Assembly (NCBI RefSeq): GCF_037176765.1
Contig: NC_090023.1
Coordinates: 208,318,506-208,382,505, forward strand
Direction of reading: 5' to 3'
DNA length: 64,000 nt
Origin: Anolis sagrei
Lineage: Eukaryota; Chordata; Lepidosauria; Squamata; Anolidae
Part shown: positions 12,190 to 22,800 of the stretch, one piece after another
How the letters are laid out: every line of letters starts with the position of its first letter
How positions within the stretch are numbered: the first letter of the stretch is position 1
Made by a program: the position numbers and the translations under genes
Notes under the pieces: model-generated
What the model was told of the DNA's origin: nothing
Databases searched by the model: none
The model's input: only the letters and a program-made list of their open reading frames with translations

Positions 12190-12427
12190 TTCTGATGGCT
12201 TTGCGTGCTGAGAGGTAAGAGGAGGGACTCATTTGCGGGCGGACTTGCCAGGCTGTTGAGGGCGAGGCGAAGTCGGGGCGGAAGTGAAGGGTTTTGCGCA
12301 TCCGGGCTCCCAGACAAGGTGCCCGGAGGCGGGGAAGTGGGCGAAAGGAGCGAGGGCGGGCGCGCCAAACAGAAACATAACGGAGCCAGAGGCTGCAGAG
12401 GAGGCGGGAGTCCCGGGCCCTGTCCTG
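12190..12427 (+). promoter_or_regulatory. ZDHHC6: CpG-rich block with probable non-coding exon 1 of ZDHHC6
   Basis: Dense in CpG and GGGCGG-like boxes. It ends in a strong donor, GTCCTG/GTAAGG, at 12427/12428, facing the first acceptor of ZDHHC6 at 19372-19373 on the same strand. ZDHHC6 genes usually start with a non-coding exon, so this is the best candidate for its promoter and exon 1. No transcript evidence is available; an alternative first exon nearer VTI1A (9.7-9.9 kb) cannot be excluded. Confidence 0.5.
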
Positions 12428-12802
12428 GTAAGGGGTCACGAGGCGGGTGAGAGGGGTGCGGGACCTCCCTGGCTCTGCTTGGGAGCCTCTGCTTCATCTC
12501 CTGGGTCCAAAAGCAGGAAGGAGGAGGGAGTGGCTGGTGGCCATTGCCTCCAGGCTTCTTTCTCACACCTCTGGCTTTGCCTTGGCCATCCCTCCTTCTC
12601 CCTCTCCTTCTTTTCAGGGGATTGCTCTCCATCACAGCTCTGCACATTTAAGAGTCATCAAATCTCCAGAGAGAGAGAGAGAGAATGTCATATGTTAATA
12701 AAACCAGAGTGCATTAATATAACTTATGATATAGCACAATATCTTATGTAATACTAATAGTATAATATACTGGTAGTGTAATTGTGGTATAATAATATGG
12801 TA

Positions 12803-13136
12803 AGGGTAAAGGTAAAGGTAGTCCCCTAACATTAAGTCCAGTCATGTCTGACTCTGGGGGTTGGTGCTCATCTCAATTTCTAAGCCGAAGAGCCAGCGCT
12901 GTCCGTAGACACCTCCAAGGTCATGTGGCCGGCATGACTGCATGGAGCACCGTTACCTTCCCGCCGGAGCGGTACCTATTGATCTACTCACATTTGCATG
13001 TTTTCGAACTGCTAGGTTGGCAGAAGCTAGGGCTGACAGCGGAAGCTCATGCCGCTCCCCGGAATTGAACCTGCGACCTTTCGATCAACAAGCTCAGCAG
13101 CTCAGTGCTTTAACCCACTGAGCCACCGGGGGCCCT
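12803..13136 (-). mobile_element. Full-length Sauria-type SINE
   Basis: Reverse copy flanked by a perfect 12-bp duplication, AATAATATGGTA (12791-12802 and 13137-13148). Confidence 0.95.
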
Positions 13137-13151
13137 AATAATATGGTAGAA

Positions 13152-13468
13152 TCTATATAAATAAAAATGTAATGTACGTTTGTGGGATTAACTCTATATA
13201 AATAAAAATGTAATGTACGTTTGTGGGATTAACATAACTCAAAAACCACTAGACAGATTGACACCAAATTTGGACACAATACACCTATCAGGCCAACGAG
13301 TGGCCATCACTCATAAAACACTGAAAAACACAGCAGAAGAGACTTAAAAGCTAAAAAATACATTACAATGCACGCGCATAACCCACATATATACACAAAT
13401 ATACACACACATATATATACACATATACACAGACTAGGCCACAGCAACACATTGCAAGGGGCGTCTAG
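13152..13468 (+). mobile_element. Non-autonomous Helitron
   Basis: Starts TCTATATAAATAAAAATGTA, ends ...GTCTAG, and lies between A and T, as Helitrons do. A pseudo-palindrome precedes CTAG. The first 45 bp or so are tandemly duplicated (13152 and 13194). Sister copies are at 27538-28238 and 54967-55489. Confidence 0.85.
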
Positions 13469-13533
13469 TAAAATAATATAATTGTATATTATATATTACA
13501 TGTAAAATTACTAATAATATTGTAGTATAATGG

Positions 13534-13935
13534 TGGGGGCCCCCGGTGACACAGTGGGTTAAACCGCTGAGCTGCGAAACTTAGAATCATAGAATCAAAG
13601 AGTTGGAAGAGACCTCATGGGCCATCCAGTCCAACCCCCTGCCAAGAAGCAGGAATATTGACCAAAGGGTCACAGGTTGGAATCCAGGGAGTGGCGTGAG
13701 CTTCCGTTGTCAGCACCCAGCTTCTGTCAACCTAGCAGTTCGAAAACATGCAAATGTAAGTAGATCAATAAGTACCGCTCCGGTGGGTGGGAAGGTAATT
13801 GCACTACTTGCAGTCATGCCGGCCAGATGACCTAGGAGGTGTCTACGGACAATGGCGGATCTTCGCCTTAGAAATGGAGATGAGCTCCGATCCCCAGAGT
13901 CGGACACAACTGAACTTAATGTCCTTTACCTTTTG
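13534..13935 (+). mobile_element. Sauria-type SINE interrupted by a CR1 scrap
   Basis: SINE head at 13534-13582 and body from 13656, with a 73-bp CR1 3' end (13583-13655) between. The SINE tail reads straight into a BovB LINE end. Confidence 0.85.
13583..13655 (-). mobile_element. CR1 LINE, extreme 5' truncation
   Basis: On the minus strand it ends CCAACTCTTTGATTCTATGATTCT, the typical CR1 3' terminus with its short repeat. Only about 70 bp were copied, into the SINE. Confidence 0.8.
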
Positions 13936-14187
13936 TTGTTGTTCATTCGTTCAGTCACTTCCGACTCTTCATGACCTCGTGGTCCAGCCCACGCCAGAGC
14001 TCCCTGTTGGCCGTCACCACCTCCAGCTCCTTCAAGGTCAAGCCAGTCACTTCAAGGATACCATCCATCCATCTTGCCCTTGGTCGGCCCCTCTTCCTTT
14101 TTCCTTCCTTTTTCCCCAGCATAATTGTCTTCTCTAAGCTTTCCTGTCTTATTATGTGGCCAAAATACTTCATCTTTGTCTCTAATG
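13936..14187 (-). mobile_element. RTE/BovB LINE, 3' end of ORF2
   Basis: Minus-strand translation gives KYFGHIIRQESLEKTIMLGK, then RGRPRARWMDGI, the well-known C terminus of BovB ORF2. The last part abuts the SINE tail. Sauria SINEs are thought to be mobilised by BovB and to share its tail. Confidence 0.85.
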
Positions 14188-14275
14188 GGTATCACTTCAG
14201 CGGGAAGGTAACAGCACTCCATGCAGACATGCCAGCCACATGACCTAGGAGTTGTCTACAGACAACGTCGGCTAC
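14188..14275 (-). mobile_element. Sauria-type SINE fragment
   Basis: GCGGGAAGGTAACAGCACTCC through GACCTAGGAGTTGTCTACAG matches the SINE body. It is probably severed from a neighbour by the BovB insertion. Strand uncertain: the motif order reads plus. Confidence 0.55.
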
Positions 14276-14636
14276 CTTCTTTGCCTTCGTCTCTTTACTA
14301 CAGAAAAATACCAAATGTGTCATCAAATTGCTAACAAAAAAGATACAAAAAGCCTCGTGAACATAATTTTCAGTGAAATTGGAGAATGGTAGCATTAACT
14401 ATCACGAAATCATGATCTAAGTTTATTTAATGCTTTAAATACATTTACCACTTGTATTTAGAGTTCTATAGCAGTTATTATTATGCTTGCCTCACTTAGA
14501 AAGCATGGGACTCACAAGAAAGCGTCATACATTCCTTAGTTGATAACTCATGAATTTCCCATGGTATCTTCATATTAATCATATTATTTTTTAACAATTT
14601 CTTGGTGATTTGTTCCTTAGTACTTAAACTGTCCTT

Positions 14637-14740
14637 TTAATGATGATGATGATGATGATATGTTTATTCTTGTATCCCACCACCATCTCTCCAAAGGTAC
14701 TCGGGGTGGCTTACACATGGCAAAAGGTGCCTAAAACAGA
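14637..14740 (-). repeat. (GAT)n plus LINE 3'-end remnant
   Basis: ATGATGATG run, then GTATCCCACCACCATCTCTCC...CTCGGGGTGGCTTACA, the same LINE terminal block as near 1540. Confidence 0.55.
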
Positions 14741-15419
14741 GCATAAAATGTAACACAAAGTTAGATGCCTGCCAGATTTTGGCAGTTATTTTTAGGATAA
14801 TCATGTAATCATTGCCCATTTTTATCTGGGACCCCAAAAGTAAGATTTCCCAGCTCTTTCCTCTTCTGATTGTCCAATAGAGTTCACACACCCTGTAATG
14901 TAGGAAGAAAAAGAACCAGATAATTCTAGATAATTGCCTTTTTTATTTGTAGAAAGTTGGGAGCTTGTAGTCCTCACATAAAGAAGTTATTTCTTCTTGT
15001 CTTGCAAGTTTAAGCGTTGATTCTTCATTATGTGTACAGTTTTAGACATGCAGGTAGGGTGTGGTTAACACCGTCAAATTTTCCCCATCATGTTTTTGAG
15101 CTCTTCTCTAAAATGAAGCTGGCACATCAAAATTAAGAACCAGCACAGTACAGTCATGACAGTTTTGGAGAGACCTGGTTTGAAGTGACTTCAGACAATT
15201 CCCATTCTCTGAGCTACAAAGGAAGGCATGGGCAAACCTCTGAATACATCTTCCCAAGGAATCCCATGGCATTACTTGAAGGAACACAACAATAAGCAAA
15301 ACTGCAATATCTTCCATCCAAACTAGTAGCTGTTGTATTGCCAAATGGAAGAGAATGACAAAACTCAGTGCTGCAAACTAGCATTGGCCTTAGGGGAGAA
15401 TAAGGCATTGGTCTCCTTA

Positions 15420-15746
15420 AAGGAAAATATTTCCCCTGACATTAAATCTAGTTGTGTCCAACTCAGGGTTGTGGTGCTCATCTCCATTTCTAAGCCGAAG
15501 AGCCGGCATTGTCCATAGACACCTCCAAGCTCATGTGGCCAGCATGACTGCATGGTGCACTGTTATCTTCCCACAGAAGTGGTACTTATTGATCTAATCA
15601 CATTTGCATGTTTTTGAACTGTTAGGTTGGCAGAAGCTGGGCCTAACAGTGGGAACTCACCCCACTCCCTGGATTGGAACCGCTGACCTTTTGGTCAGCA
15701 AGTTCAGCAGCTCAGTGGTTTAACCCTCTGTGCCACCAGGGGCCCT
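15420..15746 (-). mobile_element. Sauria-type SINE
   Basis: Reverse copy running from CCCCTGACATTAAATCTAG (tail side) to GTGCCACCAGGGGCCC (tRNA head). Confidence 0.9.
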
Positions 15747-15774
15747 ATGTTATGTTAAATGTTATGTCTCCTTA

Positions 15775-16047
15775 GGTAAAGGTAAATGTTTTCCCCTCAC
15801 TTTAAGTCCAGTCTTGCCTGACTCTGGGGGTAGGGGCTCATCTCCATTCCTAATAAAAGAGCCGGTGTTGTCGATAGACACCTCCAAGGTCATGTGGCTA
15901 GCATGTCTGAATGGAGCGCCATTACCTTCCCGCCTGAGCAGTACTCATTGATCTGCTCACATTTGCATGTTTTCGAACTGCTGGTTTGGCAGAAGCTGGA
16001 GCTGACATCGGAAGCTCACGCCGCTCCCTGGATTTGAACCTGTGAAC
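15775..16047 (-). mobile_element. Sauria-type SINE, 5'-truncated
   Basis: Lacks the tRNA head. It is flanked by a perfect 13-bp duplication, TTATGTCTCCTTA (15762-15774 and 16048-16060). It landed 28 bp from the previous SINE. Confidence 0.92.
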
Positions 16048-16219
16048 TTATGTCTCCTTATGTTATGTTAAACGATTAGGCAAAAGTGATGGTCTTTGGT
16101 TCGTAGTAGACGTAGTTAGAATATAGCTTCTGTCCTGCATGTATCCTCCCTCTCATTTTGAGGAAAGTGTGTATTGCTTCTTCTAGAACCCTCCAACAAT
16201 AGCAATTCAATCTTTATAT

Positions 16220-16354
16220 CAGACTTTCTCAAACTCTGCTCCTCCAGATGTATTGGACTTCAGCTCTCACAGTTCCTAACAGCTGGTAAGCTGGCTGGGA
16301 TTTCTGGGAGCTGAAATCCAAAACACCTGGAGGAGCAGAGTTTGAGAAACACTG
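16220..16354. mobile_element. hAT-type MITE
   Basis: Terminal inverted repeats CAGACTTTCTCAAACTCTGC / GCAGAGTTTGAGAAACACTG. 8-bp target duplication CTTTATAT / CTTTAAAT (one mismatch). Confidence 0.85.
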
Positions 16355-16554
16355 CTTTAAATGCATCACAGTGTCCTTTTATACCATTTAACATAAAGAA
16401 ACACCCATTTAATTTGGTCATTTGGAGGCAGTTGATACATCCTGTGCATAAAATTGGCTCACCCTGCTTTAGACTGAGTACAGTGTGAGAAAAGAAGTAC
16501 GGGTAATGCCTACAAAGTTACATACTATTTTTTGTCACTTGTGTGTGTAACCAA

Positions 16555-17081
16555 TAGGCCTGGGTAACAACGGAAAAATTTGTTTCTAAAATCGATTTGT
16601 ATTTGGGGGGGTTTTTTGTTTCGATATTTAAAATAATTACAAAATTTTCCCTTAAAAAAGTTCGGTATTTACAAAATTTCGTAAATGTGAAAAAATTTAC
16701 AAAACATTAACGAATCGATTTCCGAAACAATAACGAATCGATTCGTTAATGGCGGACGCGACCGCGAAATACGCTAAAAAACCTCCAAAAACTTCTGAAG
16801 CTTCCCTCTCCCTCTGTTGTTGACTGTTGGTGTGATATTATAATTTTTTTTCACTAATTAAACAAAAAACTTGCCCCAGACATGCGGAAATAATAACGAA
16901 ACGACCTCAGAACAATAACGAAACGAATACAATAACGAAATACGAAGCATTTACAAAACGTGTTTAAAAATTCGTTTTTTAAAAAAATTGCTCCAGAATG
17001 GTTCGTTATCATTTTGTAATTGAAAAAAATAACGAATTATTAATGAATTACGAATTAACGAAACGAAACCGCCCAGCCCTA
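16555..17081. mobile_element. hAT-type element rich in TTCGTTA-like motifs (copy 1)
   Basis: 527 bp with ends TAGGCCTGGG.. / ..GCCCAGCCCTA and a perfect 8-bp duplication, GTAACCAA (16547-16554, 17082-17089). The interior is crowded with AACGAA/TTCGTT words. It is the inverse-orientation sister of 45588-46112. There is no coding capacity. Confidence 0.85.
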
Positions 17082-17430
17082 GTAACCAAGGCTATTCTGA
17101 CATCAGCTTTTAAAAAGGAAGTACTATATTGTGAAATCCTGAAGCAGAGGGTAAACTCTTCCATCCTCATGAAAGATCTGGGATTTGAGGGCAGGATTTC
17201 AACCCTCAGTATTCAATCCAATTGATTTCCCTTGGTCCAGCACTCAGAAACTTAGATCTTCACATGTTAGTGCATCACTTATGGAATTTATTTTTTTAAA
17301 TGTGGTAAAGAAAATACTTTTCCCCAGCTTTGTTAAGAATCACCACTTTGTACAATGCTCACTGTCATTTTTGCACTGTGCTAACTGCTTCTCTTCTGAA
17401 GGCAGGCAATTTTCCTTCATTCCTGTATAA

Positions 17431-17568
17431 CAGTGGTTCTCAACCTGGGTCCCCAGATGTTTTTGGCCTACAACCTTTGGCCATAAATCCCAGCCAGTTT
17501 ACCAGCTGTTAGGATTTCTGGGAGTTGAAGGCCAAAAACATCTGGGGACCCCAAGTTGAGATCCACTG
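17431..17568. mobile_element. hAT-type MITE
   Basis: Ends CAGTGGTTCTCAACCTGGG and ..CAAGTTGAGATCCACTG. Perfect 8-bp duplication CTGTATAA on both sides. Nearly a full palindrome. Confidence 0.95.
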
Positions 17569-17827
17569 CTGTATAAGGTTCTATGATCCAAGCATACCTG
17601 AACTAGAAATCTAGAAATACGAGTAGTGTTCCTTAGCCTTTTTTTTTTTTTGACGGATTATAAGTTGTCAAAACACAAGACTGCATTCGTTTCCATGTTG
17701 TGACAACAGACTTTTCATTTGCAAACACAAGCAACTGAGCAAGATTTGAGATGTATATATTTAAAAGAACACTTATGAATGTTTAATAAAAGACTTCTGT
17801 ATAATTTCTCTATATCGAAGAAACTAT

Positions 17828-18023
17828 TATAGTGGGTTCTTTGTATCCATTGTAGTTTGGTTCAAGGGCGCTCTGTAGATACCAAAAGCTGTTATGCACA
17901 ATGGCAAAGTGATATGATGTCCCTTATATAAAATGGCAAAATCAAGATTTGCTTTTGGAATATATATTGGTGGATGGTTGAATCCATGGATACAGAATCT
18001 GTAGATATGGAGAGCCAATTGTA
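17828..18023. mobile_element. Tigger-like MITE
   Basis: TATAGTGGGTTCTTTGTATCC ... GATATGGAGAGCCAATTGTA. It has the inverted ends and the internal GTGTCCC..TATATAAAATGGC.AAATCAAG block typical of small TcMar-Tigger derivatives, within a TA target. Confidence 0.7.
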
Positions 18024-18221
18024 TTCCTGAATGGACTGTTGTTTTGTCCAGTTTACGAGATTCCTGATTTGTAAGAGCATTAAAGCACCTCATTCTTGAT
18101 TCAGATATTATGTGAAATAGTTCTGTTATGCACCAGAATATAAGTGACAAAACTAGGCGTATGTCAAAAAGAGGAAAGCACATGAGCCCCTTGCTCATTC
18201 TTCAGTAGAAACTATGTTTTT

Positions 18222-19255
18222 CTTAATTTACTCTATTTATACCCTGCCTTTCTCTACCCCGAAGGGGGTTCAAGGCAGCTTACATAGAGGCAATTATTCA
18301 ATGCCTTAAAACACATACAATTCCAAAAAAATAAAATTAAATTAATTAAAATTAAAACATGTTTAATAACATGTTATTTTAAATGTTTAATAACATTTAA
18401 AATATTACATTCCATATTAAAAGCACACCATCCATAGTTATAGCCCCAAGCCCTTCCATAGTCATTCCATATATTCCAAATCTATTATTAATTTATCTTT
18501 TCAGGAGCTAACCAAACCAGTTGTATTGCATTATATTTATTTATATATTTATTGTGTCAGGGGCAACCAGACAATTGTATTACATTTCTAACAGAACAAA
18601 ACAAACAAACAGACAAAAAACACAAAATTTGCAAGCTTGGTAGTTGATTAAATGTCCTTTGACCAATAACTGGCCACTTGGAGTGCCTCTGGTGTTGCCA
18701 CAAGATGGTCCTCCATTGTGCATGTAGCAGGGCTCAGGTTGCATTGCAGCAGGTGGTCAGTGGTTTGCTCTTCTCCACACTCGCATGTCATGGATTCCAC
18801 TTTGTAGCCCCATTTCATAAGATTGGCTCTGCATCTTGTGGTGCCAGTGTGCAGTCTGTTCAGCGCCTTCCAAGTCGCCCAGTTTTCTGTGTGCCCAGGG
18901 GGGAGTCTCTCATTTGGTATCAGCCATTGGTTGAGGTTCTGGGTTTGAGCCTGCCACTTTTGGACTCTCGCTTGCTGAGGTGTTCCAGTGAATGTATCCG
19001 TAGATCTTAGAAAACAAATCTGTTAACTGCACTGCACTATTCTCCAAAGGCCTGATCCCACAGCCAAGCTTTTACCAATGCTAGGAGGGAGGGGGCTGAT
19101 CTAATGTCACTGGGGAGGGAGTTCCATACCCAAGGGGCCACTACTGTGAAGACCTTGTCTCTCGTTTCCACCAGTCACACCTGTGAAGGAAACGGGACTG
19201 AGAGCAAGGCCTCCCCAGACCATATTAATCTCCAAGATAGCCAAATCTTATTATG
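18222..19255 (-). mobile_element. Composite of LINE 3' ends
   Basis: A LINE terminal block (18222-18490) and its continuation (about 19015-19255) flank a second LINE 3' end (about 18540-19012). On the minus strand the second encodes cysteine/histidine-rich C-terminal ORF2 remnants with a TMEDHL-like segment, also seen at 20985-22185. Clade uncertain. Confidence 0.55.
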
Positions 19256-19373
19256 TCTGGACTAAGCCTATGTGAAAAGCATGTATGCTATTGCTAAATG
19301 GTTTTTAAATATTCTTCTTATCAAAAGAATATCAAACAATGACTCTGCTTACTTTTTCTTGTTATTTGTTTAG

Positions 19374-19589
19374 ACAGCGTGTAGAGGCAGATTTGCCTTT
19401 GGAAACTTACCTGAACAGCTTTGATGCCTGATGATTCTTCCAAAAAGAAGAAATGACTTAATCAGCCCTACTTTGCTCTTCCAATTTGGACATGCAGCCC
19501 TTGTCATAGAGATGAAAACGTACGCCAGATGGAAAGGCCTACCTGAAAGGAACCATATAAAATAGGATTGTGCACCTGGTGGTTGCAGA
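19374..19589 (+). promoter_or_regulatory. ZDHHC6: ZDHHC6 5' UTR part of exon 2, with upstream ORFs
   Basis: Begins after a pyrimidine-rich acceptor ending TTTGTTTAG. It holds at least two upstream ATGs: a 10-codon ORF at 19424-19456, and a 44-codon ORF at 19431-19565 that closes 24 nt before the main ATG. Such uORFs commonly lower translation of the main frame; that effect is inferred here. Confidence 0.65.
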
Positions 19590-19856
19590 ATGGGGGTGCT
19601 TTGTTCTGTTATCAGGTTTGAAAACCTCCATGAACTGCGAAGACTGTGCCACTGGGGGCCCATCATAGCTCTCAGCGTAATCGCAATATGCTCTGCCATG
19701 GCTATGATTGATGCCGTTCTGTGGTACTGGCCGCTGGACACGACAGGAGGAAGTATCAATTTCATCATGCTCATCAACTGGACTGTTATGATCCTTTACA
19801 ATTACTTCAATGCCATGTTTGTGGGCCCTGGCTATGTTCCCGTTGGATGGAAACCA
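19590..19856 (+). CDS. ZDHHC6: ZDHHC6 coding exon 2 (first coding)
   Basis: Encodes residues 1-89: the cytosolic N terminus and the first two membrane segments. It starts [20 protein letters not shown], against MGTFCSVIKFENLQELKRLC in human, and ends in phase 0 at CCA/GTAAGC. Confidence 0.96.
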
Positions 19857-22800
19857 GTAAGCAAAATGACCATAGTGAATGTATTAATGCTATTGCCTCA
19901 CCCATGTTAGTGATCAATCCAAGCCCTATTGGCTTAGAGCAAGCTTGTCATTCGTATAATCAGGTCAGATAGTAACTCAGTTTTCCTCACATGGGGAATT
20001 CAGTTACTATTTGATCATGTTTCCTAAATGCATTATCAGTTCCCCAGACATTGATTGATTGGTCACCCGTTGGTTTGCAATAAGTAGAAATTGTGCCCAA
20101 AAGACAGGATGTAACTCTGTTGTTGCACTGTGTATGCATTAGTTGTCAGACACATTTCAATCCTTTTCAGTCCGACCAAGTAAATCCAAACTATTTTTTG
20201 AAAAATAGTGTTTTAAATGTAATTGAATTGGACATCATTAGAAAAGTCTGGCTACTTTAATGTGATATTTATTTAAAAGGATGTTACTAGGACTGGGTGG
20301 AGAAGATTGGCCTTGTAAAAAATGGAAGAAATGTCTGTAAGCTGAAATAAATATTATTTTATTTATATAAGCTTCTTCCTATTGCATAATCGATTGCTAC
20401 TTATGGATTAATTTTTCTATATGAGAGCCAGTATGCTATAATGGTTTGAGTATTGGATTTGGACTGTAGAAGACCAGACTGAATCCTCACTTAGCCATAG
20501 AAACCCAGTGGTTGATCTTGGGTGAGTCACACTCTCTCAGCCTAAAGAGGAAGGCAGTAGCAAACTACCTCTGAATAGTTCTTGCCAAGAGAATCCCATA
20601 AGAGGTCCCACTAACATAACTATAAGTCAAAAATAACTTGAAAGCATGCGACAACATGAATATACCATTTTTTCTGCTATCAAGTTGGTAGTGTACTTTT
20701 TTATTTTAAAATTGCCTCTTGGCTGAAGGGCGTGATTGCTAGCCTTACACTCTGCCCCACTAAAAGTGTTGCCACATCCATCCATACATAATAATAAATG
20801 AAAGCAGTGATAAGATATCGTCTGCAAACTTGCTCGCTCCTTAACTGCCTTCTCTTTATTTCTTTGAGGAAAACTCTCAGGACTGCATGTATCTTCAATA
20901 CTGTAAAATATGCCAGTCTTACAAGGCTCCGCGGTCACATCACTGCCGAAAATGTAACAGGTACTACAAATACATATATTGTTCAACTTATTTATCATGT
21001 CAGAAGCGAATTGAAGATACAGTGTATTTAAAAACACAAACAAAGTTAAAAACCTGCCATTATACCAAATGTCCTTTGACCAGAAGCTGGCCACTTGGAG
21101 TGCCTCTGGTGTTACTCTGAGAAGGTCCTCCATTGTGCATGTGGCCGGGTTCAGGTTGCATCATAGTAGGTGGTCTGTGCTTTGCTCTTCTTCATACTCA
21201 CATGTCGTGGACTCCACTTTGTAGCCCCATTTCTTAAAGCTCTGCATCTCATGGTGCCAGAGTGCAACCTGTTCAGTGCCTTCTGGGTTTTCACCTGCCA
21301 CTTTTGGACTCTCACTTACTGAGGTGTTCCTGCACATATCTGTGTAGATCTGAGGAAGCTATATCTTGATGGAAGGCATTGGAATGCTGGCTGTTATCCA
21401 AACAGGGGATGGGCCAGAGATGTCAATGCCTCATTACAGGCTGCTACTTCCCAACGGATGTCAGGTGGTGCAATACCGGCTAAACAGTATAATTTCTCCA
21501 GTGGTGTAGAGTGTAGACATCCTGTGATAATGTGGCATGTCTCATTAAGAGCCACATCCACTGTTTTTAATGTGATTAAATGTATTCCACACTGGCCATA
21601 CATACTCAGCAGAAGAGTACCAAAGCACAAGCGCAGATGTCTTCACTGTGTCTGGTTGTAATCCCCAGGTTGTGCCAGTCAGCTTTCATACGATATTATT
21701 TCTAGCACCCACTTTTGCTTGATATTCAAGCAGTGCTTCTTGTAAGTCAGAACATGGTCCAGAGTAACTCCTAGGTATTTGGGTGTGCTGCAATGCTCCA
21801 GTGGGATTCCTTCCCAGGCAATCCTCAGAGCTCGAGATGCTTGTCTGTTCTTATGATGAAAAGCACATGTCTGCATTTTAGATGGATTAGGAATCAGCTG
21901 GTTTTCCTTGTAATGGGCAGTAAGAACACCTAAGGCTTCAGAGAGCTTCTGTTCAACAATTTCAAAGCTCCCTTCTGGCAGTGGGTAGTCATTTGTGTAA
22001 ATGTTAAACATTGATGGAGCAAGCACACTCTCCTGGGTATTGAAGTGGATGCTAATTGTACAATGTTGTTCAACTGTACAATTAGGACCCACTTCATCAT
22101 GTAATATAGCAGCTTTAAAATAGATTCTGGTATTTCTTGGAATGTAGAAAGAGATGCCTGCATTATACTTCACATGTACTCTTTCTGCCTGTCTTTAAGC
22201 CTGCTTCTAAATACTCAGATTTATTTTGAAAATGGTATTGATAGTGGTGAATGAGAGTAGCCAGGACTTGGCAGGTGCTATTCTTCTAGAACAGGAGTAT
22301 TAAACTTGGATTGTTTCTTAGGTGTGTGATGAAGATGGACCATCACTGTCCTTGGATCAATAACTGCTGCGGGTTTCAAAACCATGCCTCCTTCACTCTG
22401 TTTCTTCTTCTGGCTCCACTTGGATGTATCCATGCTGCTTTCATTTTTATCATGACCATGTACACTCAGCTTTATAACAGGGTAAGAAGATGTATTGTTG
22501 AAGGCTTTCATGGGCAGAATCACTGGGTTGTTGTAGGTTTTTCGGGCTGTATGTTCATGTTCTAGAAGCATTCTCTACTGACGTTTCACCTGCATCTATG
22601 GCAGGCATCCTCAGAGTTTGTGAGGTCTACCTCACAACCTCTGAGGATGCCTGCCATAGATGCAGGTGAAACGTCAGGAGAGAATGTTTCTAGAACATGG
22701 CCATACAGCCTGAAAAACCTACAACAACCCAGGGTAAGTAGATGTTGGTGTGACTGTCCTTATCATACACACAACTGAATTAATTTACTTCTGGAAATAC

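Noticed and set aside
12160-12751. Several long overlapping frames on both strands
   Set aside because: GC-rich promoter DNA has few stops. The frames conflict with each other and cross a strong splice donor; none resembles a known protein.
18678-19010. 110-residue open frame on the plus strand
   Set aside because: It is antisense to LINE ORF2 C-terminal text, which is read on the minus strand.
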